Shown piece by piece: positions 6,524-8,128 of a DNA stretch of 8,128 nucleotides (its first letter is position 1; every line of letters begins with the position of its first letter). Source of the DNA: Pseudomonadota bacterium. GTDB lineage: Bacteria; Pseudomonadota; Gammaproteobacteria; Burkholderiales; Ferrovaceae. The DNA is taken from positions 3,577 through 11,704 of the forward strand of contig JAJZEL010000187.1 in NCBI GenBank assembly GCA_021828575.1. Reading direction: 5' to 3'. The notes under the pieces are model-generated. The model did no database searches. It had not been told where the DNA came from and saw only the letters and a list, made by a program, of their open reading frames with translations. Made by a program: the position numbers and the translations under genes.

Positions 6524-7342
6524 TCAGTAAGTGTGCCGCTCCAGTCCGGCCTTGTGCAGGATGGTGGTGGCGATTTCCTCGATGGACAGGTTGGTGGAAT
6601 CCAGAAAAGGAATGCCGTAGGTGCGCATGACAGCTTCTGCGGCCTGGATTTCGTGCCGACAGCCCGCCAGCGCTGCATACCGGCTGTCGGGGTGTCGTTC
6701 GGTGCGAATCTGGTGCAGGCGTTCGGGTCGAATGGACAGCCCCCAGATTTTTCGTCTCCAGGGGACCAGGGCATCCGGCAGTGTCTGACGTTCCAGGTCT
6801 TCCGGTATGAGGGGACAGTTGGCCACCTTGAGCCCGAATTGCATGGCCAGATAAAGGCTGGCAGGGGTTTTTCCCGAACGGGACACGCCCACCAGAATGA
6901 GGTCTGCCAGGTCCAGTCCCTCCAGGTTTGAGCCGTCATCATGCGACAAGGTGTAGTTGAGGGCTGCAATGCGCCGACTGTATTGCCCATCATCGCTGGT
7001 GCCATGGGATTTGCCGATGGCATGAGAAGACGGCACCCCCAGTTCCGCTTCCAGGGGAGCGATGAAAATTTCAAAGAAGTCGAGCACCAGGGCATTGGTT
7101 TGCCTGAGTTGATGACGGAAGTCTTCATTCACCAGTGTGCTGAACACGATGGGACGAACCTGGTCCGCGCGCGCGGCTGCGTTGATGGCCAGTACGGTGG
7201 CGGCCGCCTTTTCGGGACTGTCCACGAAAGGCAGCGTATGCCGCTGGAATGCCAGGCCCTCGAACTGGGTCATCAGGCTTTGGCCCAGCAGGGCGACCGT
7301 GATGCCGGTGCGGTCCGATACGAAAAACACGGTTCTCTTCAT
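6524..7342 (-). CDS. ppsR: PEP synthase regulatory protein (bifunctional kinase/pyrophosphorylase)
   Basis: Family DUF299 enzyme of 272 residues, full length for the group. In characterised members it inactivates PEP synthase by ADP-dependent phosphorylation of a threonine beside the catalytic histidine, and reactivates it by phosphate-dependent dephosphorylation, releasing pyrophosphate. Visible landmarks are the N-terminal FFVSDRTGIT (6-15), the P-loop GVSRSGKTP (152-160), SHGTSDDGQYSRRIAALNYTLSHDDG (112-137) and the C-terminal DSTNLSIEEIATTIL (248-262). The ATG start has an AAGGAA Shine-Dalgarno (7350-7355) at 7 nt. It is divergent from ppsA, its expected target, across 65 bp, an arrangement that strongly supports the assignment. 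Its stop faces the diguanylate cyclase stop with 6 bp between. Nothing looks degraded. Confidence 0.95.
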   Translation of the reverse strand: MKRTVFFVSDRTGITVALLGQSLMTQFEGLAFQRHTLPFVDSPEKAAATVLAINAAARADQVRPIVFSTLVNEDFRHQLRQTNALVLDFFEIFIAPLEAELGVPSSHAIGKSHGTSDDGQYSRRIAALNYTLSHDDGSNLEGLDLADLILVGVSRSGKTPASLYLAMQFGLKVANCPLIPEDLERQTLPDALVPWRRKIWGLSIRPERLHQIRTERHPDSRYAALAGCRHEIQAAEAVMRTYGIPFLDSTNLSIEEIATTILHKAGLERHTY

Positions 7343-7349
7343 GAAGTGG

Positions 7350-7355
7350 TTCCTT
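7350..7355 (-). promoter_or_regulatory. ppsR ribosome binding site
   Basis: Minus-strand AAGGAA is placed 7 nt before the ATG at 7342. It confirms the start and contrasts with the weak sites of the efflux operon. Confidence 0.6.
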
Positions 7356-7365
7356 GTGCGAAGTC

Positions 7366-7384
7366 TTATATATAATATAAAACT
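7366..7384. promoter_or_regulatory. AT-only divergent promoter core between ppsR and ppsA
   Basis: A run of about 18 A/T bases in a GC-rich setting. It contains a plus-strand TATAAT at 7371-7376, a plausible ppsA -10 about 31 bp before the ATG. On the minus strand, TATATT and TATATA hexamers could serve ppsR. No strong -35 is visible for either side. Because the possible -10 elements interleave, the two promoters may compete for polymerase. Confidence 0.5.
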
Positions 7385-7395
7385 GGAAGCCTCTC

Positions 7396-7402
7396 AGGGA
7401 GA
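7396..7402 (+). promoter_or_regulatory. ppsA ribosome binding site
   Basis: AGGGAGA lies 5 nt before the ATG at 7408 and supports that start. Confidence 0.6.
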
Positions 7403-7407
7403 TCGTC

Positions 7408-8118
7408 ATGTCCGAATATATTCGGTGGTTCGAAGACCTGCGCATGGAGGATGTGCCCAGCGTGGGCGGCAAAAATGCTTCCCTTGGGGAAATGATCAGC
7501 CAGTTGCACCGTGCGGGTGTGCGTGTTCCAGGAGGGTTTGCCACCACGGCTGCGGCTTACCGGGATTTTCTGGCCAAGGATGGCCTGGACTTGCGCATTG
7601 AAAAAACCCTCTCCGGCCTGGATGTGGGGGATGTGAAGGCACTGGCCCGGGCGGGTGCCCAGATTCGCGCCTGGATCGTGGAAGCTCCTCTGCCGGAACG
7701 ACTGGAAAAGGAAATTGCGGAGGCCTGCCACAAGCTTCAGGATGGTCAGCCCGTACCACCGCCGGTGGCCGTGCGGTCTTCGGCAACGGCCGAGGATCTG
7801 CCCGATGCCTCCTTTGCCGGACAGCAGGAAACCTTCCTCAACGTGACGGGCGTGGACGCCGTCATTGAGGCCGTGCGCCACGTATTTGCTTCCCTTTACA
7901 ACGATCGCGCCATTGCCTATCGGGTCCATCAGGGCTTTGCCCACGAGGAAGTGGCCCTGTCTGCCGGCATCCAGCGCATGGTGCGTAGTGACCTGGGCTG
8001 CAGTGGTGTGCTGTTTACCATGGATACGGAATCCGGTTTTGACCAGGTGGTGTTCATCACGGCCAGCTGGGGGCTGGGAGAAAGCGTGGTGCAGGGCGCC
8101 GTCAACCCGTTCGGCTAG
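7408..8118 (+). CDS. ppsA: Phosphoenolpyruvate synthase, N-terminal part only (disrupted near right edge)
   Basis: PEP synthase converts pyruvate and ATP to PEP, AMP and phosphate, supporting gluconeogenesis. Only 236 codons are present; the family is about 790 residues. What is here is the N-terminal ATP-binding domain: YIRWFEDL (4-11), VGGKNASLGEM (19-29), VRVPGGFATT (38-47), VAVRSSATAEDLPDASFAGQ (120-139), SAGIQRMVRSD (185-195), and CSGVLFTMDTESGFDQVVFI (198-217), then WGLGESVVQGAVNP (221-234). The family normally continues with a DEFYV-like stretch. Here it reads F-G and then TAG (8116-8118). None of the three frames of the last 19 bases gives the expected residues, so this is not a simple one-base frameshift. 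The central phosphohistidine domain and C-terminal catalytic domain are absent from the window. Upstream sequence, promoter and ribosome site look healthy. Either the window end is faulty or the gene is interrupted here. Confidence 0.9.
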   Translation: MSEYIRWFEDLRMEDVPSVGGKNASLGEMISQLHRAGVRVPGGFATTAAAYRDFLAKDGLDLRIEKTLSGLDVGDVKALARAGAQIRAWIVEAPLPERLEKEIAEACHKLQDGQPVPPPVAVRSSATAEDLPDASFAGQQETFLNVTGVDAVIEAVRHVFASLYNDRAIAYRVHQGFAHEEVALSAGIQRMVRSDLGCSGVLFTMDTESGFDQVVFITASWGLGESVVQGAVNPFG

Positions 8119-8128
8119 GCATTCCCAC
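8110..8128. other. Unexplained tail after the ppsA match ends
   Basis: From 8110 the sequence stops matching PEP synthase in all three forward frames. I recognise no insertion-sequence end, attachment site or gene in these 19 bases, and see no longer match to the rest of the window on either strand. It may be a contig-end error or the first bases of an inserted element. Confidence 0.5.

Noticed and set aside
6513..6526. Short palindrome around the facing stops (CTGACCCGGTTCAG) as a bidirectional terminator
   Set aside because: Only 4 outer pairs and 2 inner pairs with a mismatch between them, and no flanking T run; it is mainly made by the two stop codons themselves.

Overview
This window looks like an ordinary chromosomal stretch from a GC-rich (about 60% by eye) Gram-negative proteobacterium, most likely gamma- or betaproteobacterial. 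The reasons are a tripartite efflux system with an outer-membrane lipoprotein channel, a PAS/GGDEF regulator, and a divergent ppsR/ppsA pair. I cannot name the genus. There is no rRNA, tRNA, CRISPR array or recognisable insertion sequence. I found no convincing new multi-gene system. The best leads are local sequence features.

Left part (1-3551, minus strand): a three-gene efflux operon, read right to left. It encodes an EmrA-type membrane-fusion protein, a 14-helix EmrB-type MFS (DHA2) transporter, and a NodT-type outer-membrane factor that runs off the left edge. Gaps are 15 bp and 4 bp. All three genes start with GTG and have poor Shine-Dalgarno sequences. Together they would form a pump from cytoplasm to exterior.

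Middle (3552-6517): a divergently transcribed LysR-type regulator, separated from emrA by about 100 bp. That gap holds a -10-like box for each direction and a perfect 9-bp inverted repeat, a likely operator. A 631-residue membrane diguanylate cyclase (two TM helices, three PAS domains, intact GGDEF and RxxD inhibitory site) follows lysR after 39 bp, probably in the same transcript. Its GGDEF domain is encoded across an 8-G and a 10-G tract. A one-base slip in the 10-G tract would truncate the enzyme.

Right part (6518-8128): ppsR (minus), which controls PEP synthase by reversible phosphorylation, converges on the cyclase gene with only 6 bp between stops. It is divergent from ppsA (plus) across a 65-bp AT-rich promoter region. 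The ppsA reading frame matches the family until residue 234 of roughly 790 expected. It then loses the expected sequence and stops at a TAG ten bases before the window end, which suggests a contig-end artefact or an insertion/rearrangement junction.
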